From Thalassotalea_A litorea (GTDB lineage: Bacteria; Pseudomonadota; Gammaproteobacteria; Enterobacterales; Alteromonadaceae), in the NCBI RefSeq assembly GCF_043642205.1, contig NZ_JBHZSG010000003.1:1-64000 (forward strand): a DNA stretch of 64,000 nucleotides. The letters run 5' to 3'. The position numbers were made by a program, and so were the translations under genes. This document shows, piece after piece, positions 16,771 through 25,564 of the stretch (the first letter of the stretch is position 1; each line of letters begins with the position of its first letter). The notes under the pieces were generated by a model. That model had not been told where the DNA came from, did not search any database, and was given only the letters and a program-made list of their open reading frames with translations.

Positions 16771-17952
16771 TTACTTAGCCGTCTCTAAGGCTCCGGCTAC
16801 CGGAGCAGGTACGATTTTCACCCATTGACTGGCAATTAACGAACATAGCGCTATGGCCGCACCACTGTAGAATACCCAGGCAGGCTCCACCAGCCATAAC
16901 AAACCAAATGAGGCGGGGATCACCACAGCAGCAATATGATTTATGGTGAAACTCACGCCGGCATTAGAGGCGATATCAGCGGGATCAGCAATCTTTTGGA
17001 AATAGGTTTTTATCGCGATAGCCATGGCAAAAAAGATATGGTCAATCACATATAAGCCGGCGGCAACATAGGCATTTTCCACCAGACCATAGCCGGTAAA
17101 AACGATAATCAGGCCAATGTATTCGAGGGTCAATGCTTTGCGCTCTCCAACCTCACCAATCCACTTGCCAACTTTCGGAGCGATATAAATATTCAGCAAA
17201 TGATTGACCATATATAACAGGGTAATATCGGCAACCGAATAGCCAAATTTTTCGACCATCATAAACCCTGCAAACACCACAAATATCTGGCGTCGCGCAC
17301 CGCTTAAAAACGTTAACAAATAATAGAGAGAATAACGTTTTCTCAACACAATATGTTTGTGTTGGCTGACTTTAACTGGAAATAATGGCATGTATAACCA
17401 CAACCAGGCCGTCAGCGCCAGGCCCAGACCACCGAGGATCAGGTAGGCTGTTGCAAATGGCATAGAAAAGTATTCAAACGCCACATAAATAAACCCATAG
17501 ACAACCAATGCTGCGACAGACTTAACCGATAATAGTTTACCCAACTTTGCCGGTGCTTCTTCTTTGCTAAACCACTGCAGGCTCAACGATTGATTCACGG
17601 TCTCGAAGTAATGAAAGCCAATCGACATAAGTACGGTTGTAGCATACAAACCATATTCGTAGGGAAAAAAACCGGTGATCGCAACCCCCACCGTTAACAG
17701 ACACAATGACACCAGTGCAAAATGCTGTTCTTTAATCACCAACAACAGAAATACCGCGGTAAATGCCAGAAAACCGGGGATCTCTCGCAAGGACTGTAAC
17801 ATGCCGATTTCGGCACCGGTAAAGCCCGCCGCTTCAATGGTAAAGTTATTTAACAGAGCCTGCCAGCCGGAAAAGCTTAAGGTCATAATGATCGAAGACA
17901 TTACTAAAAAAACAAAAGGTGTGCGCCAGGTGGAAGATTCAGGCAGGGTCAT
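16771..17952 (-). CDS. MFS transporter
   Basis: 393 residues with about twelve hydrophobic segments and a hydrophilic mid-loop (about 195-210), the major facilitator pattern. There is no strong subfamily motif, and the substrate cannot be inferred. It is convergent with the tandem unknown genes and divergent from the nitroreductase gene (149 bp). The ribosome binding site is weak. Confidence 0.8.
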   Translation of the reverse strand: MTLPESSTWRTPFVFLVMSSIIMTLSFSGWQALLNNFTIEAAGFTGAEIGMLQSLREIPGFLAFTAVFLLLVIKEQHFALVSLCLLTVGVAITGFFPYEYGLYATTVLMSIGFHYFETVNQSLSLQWFSKEEAPAKLGKLLSVKSVAALVVYGFIYVAFEYFSMPFATAYLILGGLGLALTAWLWLYMPLFPVKVSQHKHIVLRKRYSLYYLLTFLSGARRQIFVVFAGFMMVEKFGYSVADITLLYMVNHLLNIYIAPKVGKWIGEVGERKALTLEYIGLIIVFTGYGLVENAYVAAGLYVIDHIFFAMAIAIKTYFQKIADPADIASNAGVSFTINHIAAVVIPASFGLLWLVEPAWVFYSGAAIALCSLIASQWVKIVPAPVAGALETAK

Positions 17953-18101
17953 ATCGGTTACATAAGTCTATGGAAGCAAAGAGATAAGAGTATCAGGAAA
18001 CCGCGGTTAATGAAATTTGCACAAGCAATTATTGTTCACCAATTCAGTAATCGGTATGCTTAAGCCTATAGTTAAAAAAGGTAAAAACAAAAGAGTCCAT
18101 T

Positions 18102-18776
18102 ATGAAAGACCACGCCAATGTCCCGCTAACCGATTACGTCGAATATCCGCCAGCGGAAATGCTGACACGTTCACAACAGTTTTATGATGAGATCAAACGT
18201 CGCCATTCGATTCGTAAGTTTAGCGAACGAGCGGTTGATAAGGCAGTCATCGAGAATTGCATAAAAGCTGCGGGTCGGGCACCGAGTGGCGCCAACCATC
18301 AGCCCTGGCATTTTGTTGCCATCGAATCTGCTGAGGTAAAGCGTCAGATTCGTGAACAGGCGGAAGCTTTAGAGCAGAGTTTTTATCAAGGCAGAGCCGG
18401 TGATGAATGGCTCGATGCATTAAAGCCGTTAGGGACCGACTCGCAAAAACCTTACCTCGAGCATGCCCCTTGGTTAATCGCGGTATTTAGCCAGAAAAAA
18501 GGTGGCATTAACGCTGACGACAAGAATACCAACTACTATGTGCATGAATCTGTCGGCTTGGCGACCGGCTTTTTGTTAAACGCTCTGCACCACAGTGGAT
18601 TAGTCACCTTAACCCACACCCCAAAGCCCATGTCGTTTTTAAGTAAGGTCTGTCAAAGGGATGATAATGAACGCCCATATATGTTGATTATTGCCGGCTA
18701 TCCAGCGGACGATGCTACGGTTCCAGAACATGCGCTGGTGAAGAAAAGTATCGATGATATCGCGACGTTCCTATAA
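18102..18776 (+). CDS. Nitroreductase family protein
   Basis: 224 residues. FMN-binding motifs are RRHSIRKFSERAVD near residue 35, GRAPSGANHQPWHF near 60, and the ESVGLATGFLL helix in the middle. Members reduce nitro groups, flavins, quinones or, in the closest eukaryotic relatives, dehalogenate iodotyrosine. The long N-terminal segment before the RRHSIR motif and the overall length recall that iodotyrosine-deiodinase-like subgroup, but this is only a resemblance. The stop codon TAA runs straight into a repeat beginning ATACCAA. Confidence 0.85.
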   Translation: MKDHANVPLTDYVEYPPAEMLTRSQQFYDEIKRRHSIRKFSERAVDKAVIENCIKAAGRAPSGANHQPWHFVAIESAEVKRQIREQAEALEQSFYQGRAGDEWLDALKPLGTDSQKPYLEHAPWLIAVFSQKKGGINADDKNTNYYVHESVGLATGFLLNALHHSGLVTLTHTPKPMSFLSKVCQRDDNERPYMLIIAGYPADDATVPEHALVKKSIDDIATFL

Positions 18777-18823
18777 TACCAAGCCTCGCTGAACAATGAT
18801 CAATAATGAATGTAGATTGGTAT
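18776..18823. repeat. ATACCAA-ended inverted repeat
   Basis: ATACCAA at 18776-18782 and TTGGTAT at 18817-18823 bound 48 bases between the nitroreductase stop and the acpH stop. The first base is the last base of the nitroreductase TAA. The ends match the repeats at 20098-20159 and 40723-40769. Confidence 0.55.
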
Positions 18824-18825
18824 GA

Positions 18826-19413
18826 TCAAGCACTTTCGATGTTCTCTTTGTCAACGTGAATGACTAACTCAGGAAAAAACGCCGCGAAGGTTGCTTGGTA
18901 AATATGGTAATTTTCCTTTATGGGTTCAATGGCCCGGTGCAGCGGGTTTGCAAATCGCATACGCATACCAATCCCGTTTAAAGCCCTATCAATATTACTG
19001 AGTTCCTGATAGCCAGAGAGCCAATCCTGACTCGTCATTCTCTGAACCATCAGCTGCATCCTCTCGGGCATCAAATCAATCCGGGTTAACAACTGCTGAT
19101 ACCTTTGGCTGCGAAATTCAAAAAAAGATTGGTCACAGTAATCCTGCCAATGCAATGCCAGAAAATGATCAAACACGACATCAGCTATGATGCCAGAGTA
19201 ACGGCGCATTTCTTTTGGTAAATGGCCCTTAAGTTCGCGCACCAGTACGTGATTATCGGTAAATCGGTCAATACTGCGATGATTATGGATACCCAGCTGC
19301 ACAGGCCTGGGTAATTGTCGAATATCGAGGCCCTGACAAAAATCCCCCATCAGGTTTCCCGTTAACGAGTCGCTGTTGTTTTGCGCCAGAAATAGATGAG
19401 CCAAATAATTCAT
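18826..19413 (-). CDS. acpH: Acyl carrier protein phosphodiesterase
   Basis: Removes the phosphopantetheine arm from acyl carrier protein, giving apo-ACP. 195 residues, close to the E. coli AcpH length. The start MNYLAHLFLA is characteristic, followed by GNLMGDFCQG, the HRSIDRFTD histidine/aspartate segment and IADVVFDHFLALHW, whose metal-binding His and Asp residues define the family. It lies on the same strand as the GNAT gene, 37 bp downstream of it. Confidence 0.9.
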   Translation of the reverse strand: MNYLAHLFLAQNNSDSLTGNLMGDFCQGLDIRQLPRPVQLGIHNHRSIDRFTDNHVLVRELKGHLPKEMRRYSGIIADVVFDHFLALHWQDYCDQSFFEFRSQRYQQLLTRIDLMPERMQLMVQRMTSQDWLSGYQELSNIDRALNGIGMRMRFANPLHRAIEPIKENYHIYQATFAAFFPELVIHVDKENIESA

Positions 19414-19437
19414 TGATAAAACACGATTTAATTAAGC

Positions 19438-19468
19438 TAAAACCTATAACCTAAAACCTAAAACCTAT
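19438..19468. repeat. AAAACCTA tandem repeat at the end of the GNAT gene
   Basis: About four imperfect copies of a seven- to eight-base unit (AAAACCTA type). Read on the minus strand they encode the last residues (IGFRF) and the stop codon of the GNAT gene. The unit recurs loosely at about 58678-58712. Confidence 0.6.
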
Positions 19469-20068
19469 GGTTTTTTGCAATCGATTATGTCCGACAATCG
19501 AAGTTATGCTTGATTCTCGGGTATCGATTAGCTCAAACCCCTGGCGCAGATATAACTGCTCGGCACGCGGGTTACTGTGCGCTACATCGAGGGTGACGGA
19601 TTGGTAGCCTTTGTCTCTGGCCTGCCGGTGAACAAATTCTATAAGCTGTTGCCCTATCCCTTTACCACGTAATGTTGCATCAACACCAAGGTGAGCGAGA
19701 TACAAGGTATTTTTCGCCGGTTTTGGACAAATTCGTTCAAATGCCAGGCCGCGTTTGGCAGCAAGAGGAAAACGCAAACGGCAATAGCTCAGCATATCCA
19801 GAATACAGCCAATTTCCATTGTCAATAATTGCTGGCGGTCAAAACAGGCCACTGAGCCAACAATGTTGCCATCCATTAATGCGACATAATGGTTTTGATA
19901 ACCAAATTGGCTGCGTCCCTTGACGACGCTGTATTGAAGAAAACCCTCGCCGTCACCAAACACATAATCAAAAGCTACGGGGCCAGAGCTATAAATAAGC
20001 GAAGCTAATATTTCACTTTGCTCAGCGATTAAAGATGGGTTTGCATGGACAATAGTTACTTCAGACAT
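19451..20068 (-). CDS. GNAT family N-acetyltransferase
   Basis: 205 residues. The acetyl-CoA-binding core is HLGVDATLRGKGIGQQLIEF (about 120-139), followed by YQSVTLDV, and the fold ends with NPRAEQLYLRQGFELI. The substrate is unknown. The last five residues come from a short tandem repeat, so the natural C-terminus may have been altered by slippage. An AGGTAG precedes the start. acpH follows after 37 bp. Confidence 0.85.
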   Translation of the reverse strand: MSEVTIVHANPSLIAEQSEILASLIYSSGPVAFDYVFGDGEGFLQYSVVKGRSQFGYQNHYVALMDGNIVGSVACFDRQQLLTMEIGCILDMLSYCRLRFPLAAKRGLAFERICPKPAKNTLYLAHLGVDATLRGKGIGQQLIEFVHRQARDKGYQSVTLDVAHSNPRAEQLYLRQGFELIDTRESSITSIVGHNRLQKTIGFRF

Positions 20069-20097
20069 TAATTAACTACCTGGACAAGAATGACGTT

Positions 20098-20159
20098 ATA
20101 GCAATCACGTTAAGTTTGTGCACAACTCAGAGTTAGCAATAATTTAATGTAATTGGTAT
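20098..20159. repeat. Complete imperfect palindrome of the dispersed repeat family
   Basis: The left arm is ATAGCAATCACGTTAAGTT and the right arm, reverse-complemented, is ATACCAATTACATTAAATT; 62 bases in all. The right end contributes to the TAA stop of the CxxC gene (20159-20161). Its arms match 55-81 and 8554-8577 separately. Confidence 0.7.
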
Positions 20160-20368
20160 TAGCTTAAATCCAGTTCGATATCTGTACAACCTTTAACGCA
20201 GAAGATCTTGGCGACAGAATCATCTTTTGATGCCAGAAATTGCAGCGATTGCTGGCAATCTGGGCATTTTGCAGGTTTGCCCAATAAAACGCGTTTTATC
20301 AGGGCTTTTTGGTCATTGTAAGATTTGGCGGTTTGCTTATTTAATTGCTTTATTTGTTGCAGATCCAT
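20159..20368 (-). CDS. Small CxxC protein of unknown function
   Basis: 69 residues: a basic N-terminal helix, then CPDCQQ (about 35-40) and FCVKGC near the C-terminus, which could form a four-cysteine zinc or redox site. No family recognised. It lies 17 bp downstream of the RraB-like gene on the same strand, so the two may be co-transcribed. Its stop codon coincides with the end of a palindromic repeat. Confidence 0.6.
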   Translation of the reverse strand: MDLQQIKQLNKQTAKSYNDQKALIKRVLLGKPAKCPDCQQSLQFLASKDDSVAKIFCVKGCTDIELDLS

Positions 20369-20385
20369 TCCATACTACTCGGGTG

Positions 20386-20736
20386 TTATTCTGGGCTCTG
20401 GGGCGGACAATACCAGCCATCATAAATACCATCAAACTTTCTCGCATGGGTTTCTAACAACATTTGATACCCCATAATGTTATCGTAACTTGCCGGCATT
20501 TCCGGATATGCGGTAATTTCCCAGGGGTGTTCAGGGTTATCAAGATACGGACAAAAGGACAGTTTTTGGTTATTTTCGAGCAATATTTTCCCAAATTTAA
20601 GAGCCTTCTCCTGACTCGGAAAAATCACTGAAAACTGTATTTCTCGGGGGTTTGCCAAGTCATCTCCCGTTTGCAGCATATGCCAAAGCATGTTGCCATT
20701 GGAGTCTGATGGAAACTTAGAAAGATCTCTAGCCAC
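20386..20736 (-). CDS. RraB-like family protein
   Basis: 116 residues resembling the RraB (regulator of ribonuclease activity B) domain: FPSDSNGN at the N-terminus, DDLANPREIQFSVIFPS with its conserved D-L-x-x-P-R-x-I pattern, and a C-terminal helix-strand with YDNIMGYQMLLE. RraB inhibits RNase E in E. coli; this copy lacks the long acidic tail and may be a paralog with a different target. It is followed by the CxxC gene. Confidence 0.7.
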   Translation of the reverse strand: MARDLSKFPSDSNGNMLWHMLQTGDDLANPREIQFSVIFPSQEKALKFGKILLENNQKLSFCPYLDNPEHPWEITAYPEMPASYDNIMGYQMLLETHARKFDGIYDGWYCPPQSPE

Positions 20737-20805
20737 GGTTCACCTTAAAATGAATCTTATATGAAATAACATGTTAGATAATTTAATCACCCTAACTTAT
20801 CTAGC

Positions 20806-21180
20806 TTAGCAAGGCTTGTCAGTTTTCGAAACTCGTTTCAGAGTAAATTTTTCGCCGCTGACTACATGCTCATAGGTAAATTGTTGCGGGGTTAACGTCA
20901 GTACCCGATAGGCGTGATAATTCTCTGCATCAGCACGATCGGCAAGGTATTCCTTTTCATGTTCGACCTCACCGGTGGTAATGGTAAAGTGAATATCACC
21001 AACCAAGCCCCAATCACCGACTTCACTTATTTGTGACAGCAATTTTCCTTCCAGATTATATGTGTAAAAAGTGAATACGAAGTGCCCATCCTCGGTTAAT
21101 TCGGCAATTTCACTAAATTGCTCTGCACCTAAATTTTCACTTCGATGCCAGGTTCCGACAAGTTGTTGACGTTGATACAC
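20806..21180 (-). CDS. Lipocalin-like small protein
   Basis: 124 residues from GTG 21180, chosen because GGAAG sits six bases upstream; a TTG at 21192 would add four residues. The sequence LVGTWHRSENLG, then alternating strands ending FTLKRVSK, resembles small lipocalin-like or DUF-type beta-barrel proteins in which a GxW motif opens the barrel. There is no signal peptide. Function unknown. It is divergent from the S9 peptidase gene. Confidence 0.6.
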   Translation of the reverse strand: MYQRQQLVGTWHRSENLGAEQFSEIAELTEDGHFVFTFYTYNLEGKLLSQISEVGDWGLVGDIHFTITTGEVEHEKEYLADRADAENYHAYRVLTLTPQQFTYEHVVSGEKFTLKRVSKTDKPC

Positions 21181-21347
21181 GCGAGCTTCCAAACATTAGA
21201 CGAATATTTAATATCCTCATACTTTAACAAAATTTTCAGCATCTTATCGTCAAAAAACTGCCATTGACGCGTTTTCAGTTGATTTAGCGGTGCTAACCCA
21301 GTTTAATCAGGTCTAAACTAATAAAAACGGGTTTAACTATCACGCTT

Positions 21348-24248
21348 ATGTTCAAATCAAGGCAACTTATCTGTGCTCTGTTATCACTGGCTTTATCCGC
21401 CAGTTTTGTCGTTCAGGGCGAACAAAGACCATTGTCGGTTACCGACATTATGAAATTTCGCAGCATTGATAATGCACAGCTTTCCAATAATGGCAAATGG
21501 TTAGCCTATGCGGCACAGCCAGACCGAGGAGATAGCACGTATTACGTGCAAGCGGTTGCTAGCGATACACGCTATCAGGTAGAACGGGGCAGCTCAGGCT
21601 ATTTTAGTGACGATTCTAAGTATATCGCCATCAGCCAAAAGCCAGCCTTGCTGACACAGGAAAAAGCCAGTAAGAAAGCCCGTAAAGATCTGAAAAATGA
21701 ACTGACGGTGATTAATCTGGTCACTGGTGAAAAACACCATTTGCTCAATGTCGAAGATTTTCAACTGCATGCCAGTGGTCCCTGGTTGGCCTTCTCTCAA
21801 ACTCTAAAAAAGAAAGAAGAGAAGAAAGAAGAGAGAGACGCGGAAGCTGAAGAAAACAAAAGCGACGGTAAACAGGATTACCTGGCCCTGGATATCGATA
21901 GTGATAACGATAAAGAAACGCCGGCAAAATCTGCTGAAAGTGCAGAACAAAAGCCAGCCGATGAAGAAGCGCCTGAGCTTTTCAATAAGAAGCAGATTAA
22001 TAAGTCGTTAACCCTGGTAAATCTTAGCAATGGCGAGCAACGGGTTATTGAACACGTTGATCAATTCAAGTTTTCACCTGAACTTGCCGTTATCGCATAT
22101 AGCCTTTCCAACAAAGATGGCAAGGATAATGGATTGCAATTGCTTGAGCTGGGTGCAGCAGACGCCAAGGCCGTTGTTGTCAAAGAAAATGCCAGTTTCA
22201 CCCAACTAAGCTGGAACGAAGAAGGCGATACCCTGGCTTATTTACAAGGTGACTTTAGCGAAAAAGCCGAACGTCGTTCGCATCAACTGGCTTTACTTGA
22301 TGCCAAAAAAGGCAAAGTAAAAACCGTTAAACTTGATAAAAATGTTCCTGATTTAACCTCACCATATATTCCTTCGGTCAGTAAACTTGTCTGGAGTCTG
22401 GATGATGAGCGCCTGTTCTTTGGCTTTAAATCATTAACCGAAGAAAAGCCTGAAATGGCAAAGATTGAATCGGAAGATGACCTGTACGATATCGAACGTT
22501 TAACCGGCGAGCGCGGCCTTCAGGTTTGGCACGGTGAAGACCCGTTGATTAAAACCAACGAGAAGTTTCAGTATAACCGCGATAAAAAACACAGTTATCA
22601 GGCGGTTTACCATGTAGGCAAAAACAAAGTAGTGCCTTTGGCTAGCAAAGATATGCCGTATATTCGTGCATCTGCCAATGAACAAGCGGTGATTGCCAGC
22701 AGTGATTTAAATTATCGTAAGTTGCGCACCTGGGAAGGATTTTTCAGCGATTTTTATTTAGTCGACCTTGATGACGGTGAAGCAAAACTTATCAAACAAA
22801 AGCTGAGTTCATACAATGATATGAAAGTCAGTGAATCCGGTCGTTATGTGGCTTATTACGACCAGGGTCACATCTGGGTTTGGGATAGCCGCAAAGACCG
22901 TCATCAAAATATCAGTGAAGGTATGCAAGTCAGTTTTGCTGATGAAGATCACGATTACCCGTCTAAGGTGCCAGGATATGGTATTGCCGGTTGGGTGGAA
23001 GATGATGAAGGCTTTTTCGCATATGACAAATTTGATATCTGGTTTTTCTCAGCTGATGGCGATGATAAAAACTGTTTAACCTGTGACATGGGCCGTGTTG
23101 AAAAGCGTCAGTTTCGCATTAATATCGAAGACCAAGACCACGATTTCTTCGATGAAGAACAAACGCTTTTACTTACCAGCTATAACGACGATAAGAAAAA
23201 CTTTGGTTTTTATCAGCTAAACCTTGAATCGACAGCGTTGACCAAGCTGGTAGAAGAAGACAAGAAGTTCGAATACCTGGCAACGGCCAAAGATGCGGAT
23301 GCAATTTTATATACCCGCGAAGATTTCAATGAATTCCCAGACCTTTGGGTTACCCAACCCGATTTTTCCGATGCCCGAAAGCTCACCGACGTGAACCCGC
23401 AAAAAGACGAGTTTTTATGGGGTGATGCACAGCTAGTAGAGTGGACATCAACCATGGGTGAGCCGCACCAAGGGGTACTAATAAAGCCTGCCAATTACGT
23501 GGAAGGACAATCCTACCCAGTACTGGTGTATTACTATCGATTGTTCTCACAGCGCCTTTATGAATTCAATGCGATGAACGTCAATCATAGACCCAATTTT
23601 CCATTTTATTCATCAAATGGTTACGCAATTTTCTTACCGGATGTGCATTTTGAAATCGGCAGCGTTGGTCAATCTACCAACAAGTCCATTTTGCCGGGTA
23701 TTCAAAAGATTATTGATATGGGTGTCGCTGATAAAGATGCCATTGGTCTGCATGGCCATAGCTGGAGTGGTTATCAAACCCTGTTTTCAATCACTGAAAC
23801 TGACATGTTTGCCGCAGCTGTCTCTGGCGCACCGGTATCGAATATGACCAGTGCTTATTCCGGCATTCGCTTAGGCACCGGCCTTGCCCGTCAATTCCAG
23901 TATGAAAAAGGACAAAGTCGTATTGGCGCCAGCATGTTTGAACGTCGGGATTTGTATATTGAAAACTCACCAGTATTTTTCGCGGAACGTATTAACACCC
24001 CACTGCTAATGCAGTTTGGTGATATCGACGATGCCGTACCGTGGCAACAAGGTGTTGAAATGTATCTGGCGATGCGCCGTCTGGGTAAAGAGGTGATATT
24101 CTTGCAGTACGAAGGTGAACCCCATCACCTGAAGAAATATCCGAACAAAGTGGATTACACCATTAAAATGAAGCAATACTTTGATCATTACCTTAAAGGC
24201 GCGCCAGCCCCTGAATGGATGACGAAAGGCGAAGCTTACAGCGAGTAA
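21348..24248 (+). CDS. Secreted S9 family (prolyl oligopeptidase-like) peptidase
   Basis: 966 residues. Signal peptide (hydrophobic to about 24), an N-terminal beta-propeller region, and a C-terminal alpha/beta hydrolase. The catalytic serine is in GLHGHSWSG (Ser805), the aspartate in GDIDDAVP (about Asp894) and the histidine in GEPHH (about 926-927). A highly charged insertion at about 150-215, rich in Glu, Lys and Asp, interrupts the propeller and is unusual. Such enzymes cleave short peptides in the periplasm or outside the cell. It is followed by a strong bidirectional terminator. Confidence 0.88.
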   Translation: MFKSRQLICALLSLALSASFVVQGEQRPLSVTDIMKFRSIDNAQLSNNGKWLAYAAQPDRGDSTYYVQAVASDTRYQVERGSSGYFSDDSKYIAISQKPALLTQEKASKKARKDLKNELTVINLVTGEKHHLLNVEDFQLHASGPWLAFSQTLKKKEEKKEERDAEAEENKSDGKQDYLALDIDSDNDKETPAKSAESAEQKPADEEAPELFNKKQINKSLTLVNLSNGEQRVIEHVDQFKFSPELAVIAYSLSNKDGKDNGLQLLELGAADAKAVVVKENASFTQLSWNEEGDTLAYLQGDFSEKAERRSHQLALLDAKKGKVKTVKLDKNVPDLTSPYIPSVSKLVWSLDDERLFFGFKSLTEEKPEMAKIESEDDLYDIERLTGERGLQVWHGEDPLIKTNEKFQYNRDKKHSYQAVYHVGKNKVVPLASKDMPYIRASANEQAVIASSDLNYRKLRTWEGFFSDFYLVDLDDGEAKLIKQKLSSYNDMKVSESGRYVAYYDQGHIWVWDSRKDRHQNISEGMQVSFADEDHDYPSKVPGYGIAGWVEDDEGFFAYDKFDIWFFSADGDDKNCLTCDMGRVEKRQFRINIEDQDHDFFDEEQTLLLTSYNDDKKNFGFYQLNLESTALTKLVEEDKKFEYLATAKDADAILYTREDFNEFPDLWVTQPDFSDARKLTDVNPQKDEFLWGDAQLVEWTSTMGEPHQGVLIKPANYVEGQSYPVLVYYYRLFSQRLYEFNAMNVNHRPNFPFYSSNGYAIFLPDVHFEIGSVGQSTNKSILPGIQKIIDMGVADKDAIGLHGHSWSGYQTLFSITETDMFAAAVSGAPVSNMTSAYSGIRLGTGLARQFQYEKGQSRIGASMFERRDLYIENSPVFFAERINTPLLMQFGDIDDAVPWQQGVEMYLAMRRLGKEVIFLQYEGEPHHLKKYPNKVDYTIKMKQYFDHYLKGAPAPEWMTKGEAYSE

Positions 24249-24263
24249 TCACCAATAATGTTG

Positions 24264-24290
24264 AAAAAGCGGCTTTAGGGCCGTTTTTTT
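24264..24290. terminator. Bidirectional terminator between the S9 peptidase and DUF2960 genes
   Basis: Stem CGGC/GCCG extended by a run of A on the left pairing with a run of T on the right; T-tracts follow in both directions. It serves both convergent genes. Confidence 0.85.
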
Positions 24291-24544
24291 TATGATTGTG
24301 ATTCGTCGTCAACAACCATTTTAATGTCACTAAACCCCATGCGAGCAAATTCTTTCTGGCGGAAATCTTTGACCGCCGACTTGCCTTTTGATGTTATGCG
24401 AACCTGCTCTTCCATGGCTAAAAACCCCGAGATATCGATATTCTCAGCAGCTGCTGCAGCCTCATAGATATCATGATGACGAGAGTAGGAAAATGGCAGT
24501 TCCTTGCGATCACCTTTATAGACATAGGTTAATTTTCTGGGCAT
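24290..24544 (-). CDS. DUF2960 family protein
   Basis: 84 residues, soluble and charged, beginning MPRKLTYVYKGDRKELPFSY. The motif YKGxxKELPFSY followed by HDIYEAAAAAE matches my recollection of DUF2960 in Vibrio and Alteromonadales. No function is known. It is a stand-alone gene ending at the bidirectional terminator shared with the S9 peptidase. Confidence 0.65.
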   Translation of the reverse strand: MPRKLTYVYKGDRKELPFSYSRHHDIYEAAAAAENIDISGFLAMEEQVRITSKGKSAVKDFRQKEFARMGFSDIKMVVDDESQS

Positions 24545-24715
24545 CGTAATTCCTTAATCTTCAGCGGATTTTCATTATAGCGATGAAAATCCTTTACAGG
24601 TGACAATTGCGAACAAAATTCTCACAGGGTGTGAGATGCGAGCAGGGCTGCATCTGCTGACAAATCACTGCCCTTTCTTCATTCTGAATTCTGAGCACTG
24701 AATATATGCTGGACT

Positions 24716-25381
24716 TTAGCTTAGGCGCTGTTGTAGCCAGTTGGAAATATCTCTTACCTGCGGTGCGCAGACGGAATGTGGCATTGGGTACGTATGATAT
24801 TCTGGATGAAAACCTAAAGTTTCCAATACCGATTTTGCCTGAGTCCCAAGTACTGGATTTACCACAGGATCCTGACTACCATGCATGATGCAAATATCGA
24901 TATTACGATTAGCATCCGTTAACTCAATAGAATCTTTGGTCGCAAAATAAGTCGACATGGTCAGCAAACCGCCCAACGCTTGGGGGTATGTTAATGCGGC
25001 CTGATAGGCAACAGCACCACCTTGTGAAAAGCCCGCCAGTATAATGCGTTCTGCAGGAATTCCCGATGCGATCTGCTCGTCAATTAACCTCTGAACCGCG
25101 TTTGCCGACTGGGTTAATTGCGCAACATCAACTTTGCGTTCTACGCTCATATCCAAAATGTCATACCAGGCCGGCATGACCATGCCACCGTTGATGGTTA
25201 CGGGCATTTTAGGCGAATGGGGGAATATAAAACGAACCGATAGAGACTGAGGTAAACGAAGTTCCGGCACAATAGGTTCAAAATCATGACCATCAGCACC
25301 AAGGCCATGTAACCAGATAACACAGGCTGTTGCCGCTTGGTTCGGTTCAACGTGTATTGTTTGTAGAGTTAAATCGCTCAT
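24716..25381 (-). CDS. Carboxylesterase / phospholipase family hydrolase
   Basis: 221 residues, the normal size for this esterase family. Alpha/beta hydrolase with oxyanion motif LHGLGADGHDFEPI, nucleophile GFSQGGAV (Ser119), acid HGSQDPVV and histidine in PMPHSV. Members hydrolyse short-chain esters and lysophospholipids in the cytoplasm. There is no signal peptide. It stands alone. Confidence 0.88.
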   Translation of the reverse strand: MSDLTLQTIHVEPNQAATACVIWLHGLGADGHDFEPIVPELRLPQSLSVRFIFPHSPKMPVTINGGMVMPAWYDILDMSVERKVDVAQLTQSANAVQRLIDEQIASGIPAERIILAGFSQGGAVAYQAALTYPQALGGLLTMSTYFATKDSIELTDANRNIDICIMHGSQDPVVNPVLGTQAKSVLETLGFHPEYHTYPMPHSVCAPQVRDISNWLQQRLS

Positions 25382-25492
25382 TATCTATATATTCCAACGT
25401 AAAAAAACGTCGGCAATACTAACATCTATACAGCTTTTGGAGAAAGATTAATTGGGCCAGGCTGGTATTTGTTCGAACATAACAATGTTAAC

Positions 25493-25546
25493 AATAAAAC
25501 CTGGTTCACGATAAAAACCTGGTTCACGATAAAAACCTGACCCACA
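25493..25546. repeat. 18-bp tandem repeat
   Basis: Unit CTGGTTCACGATAAAAAC occurs exactly at 25501-25518 and 25519-25536, with partial copies on both sides. It lies between the DUF4097 stop and the start of the carboxylesterase gene, where it could alter expression by slippage. Confidence 0.8.
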
Positions 25547-25564
25547 ACAGAACTGACTGCCTGG

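Noticed and set aside
19438..19468. AAAACCTA array as a CRISPR-like or telomeric structure
   Set aside because: Units are contiguous and only seven to eight bases; there are no spacers and no cas genes in the window.
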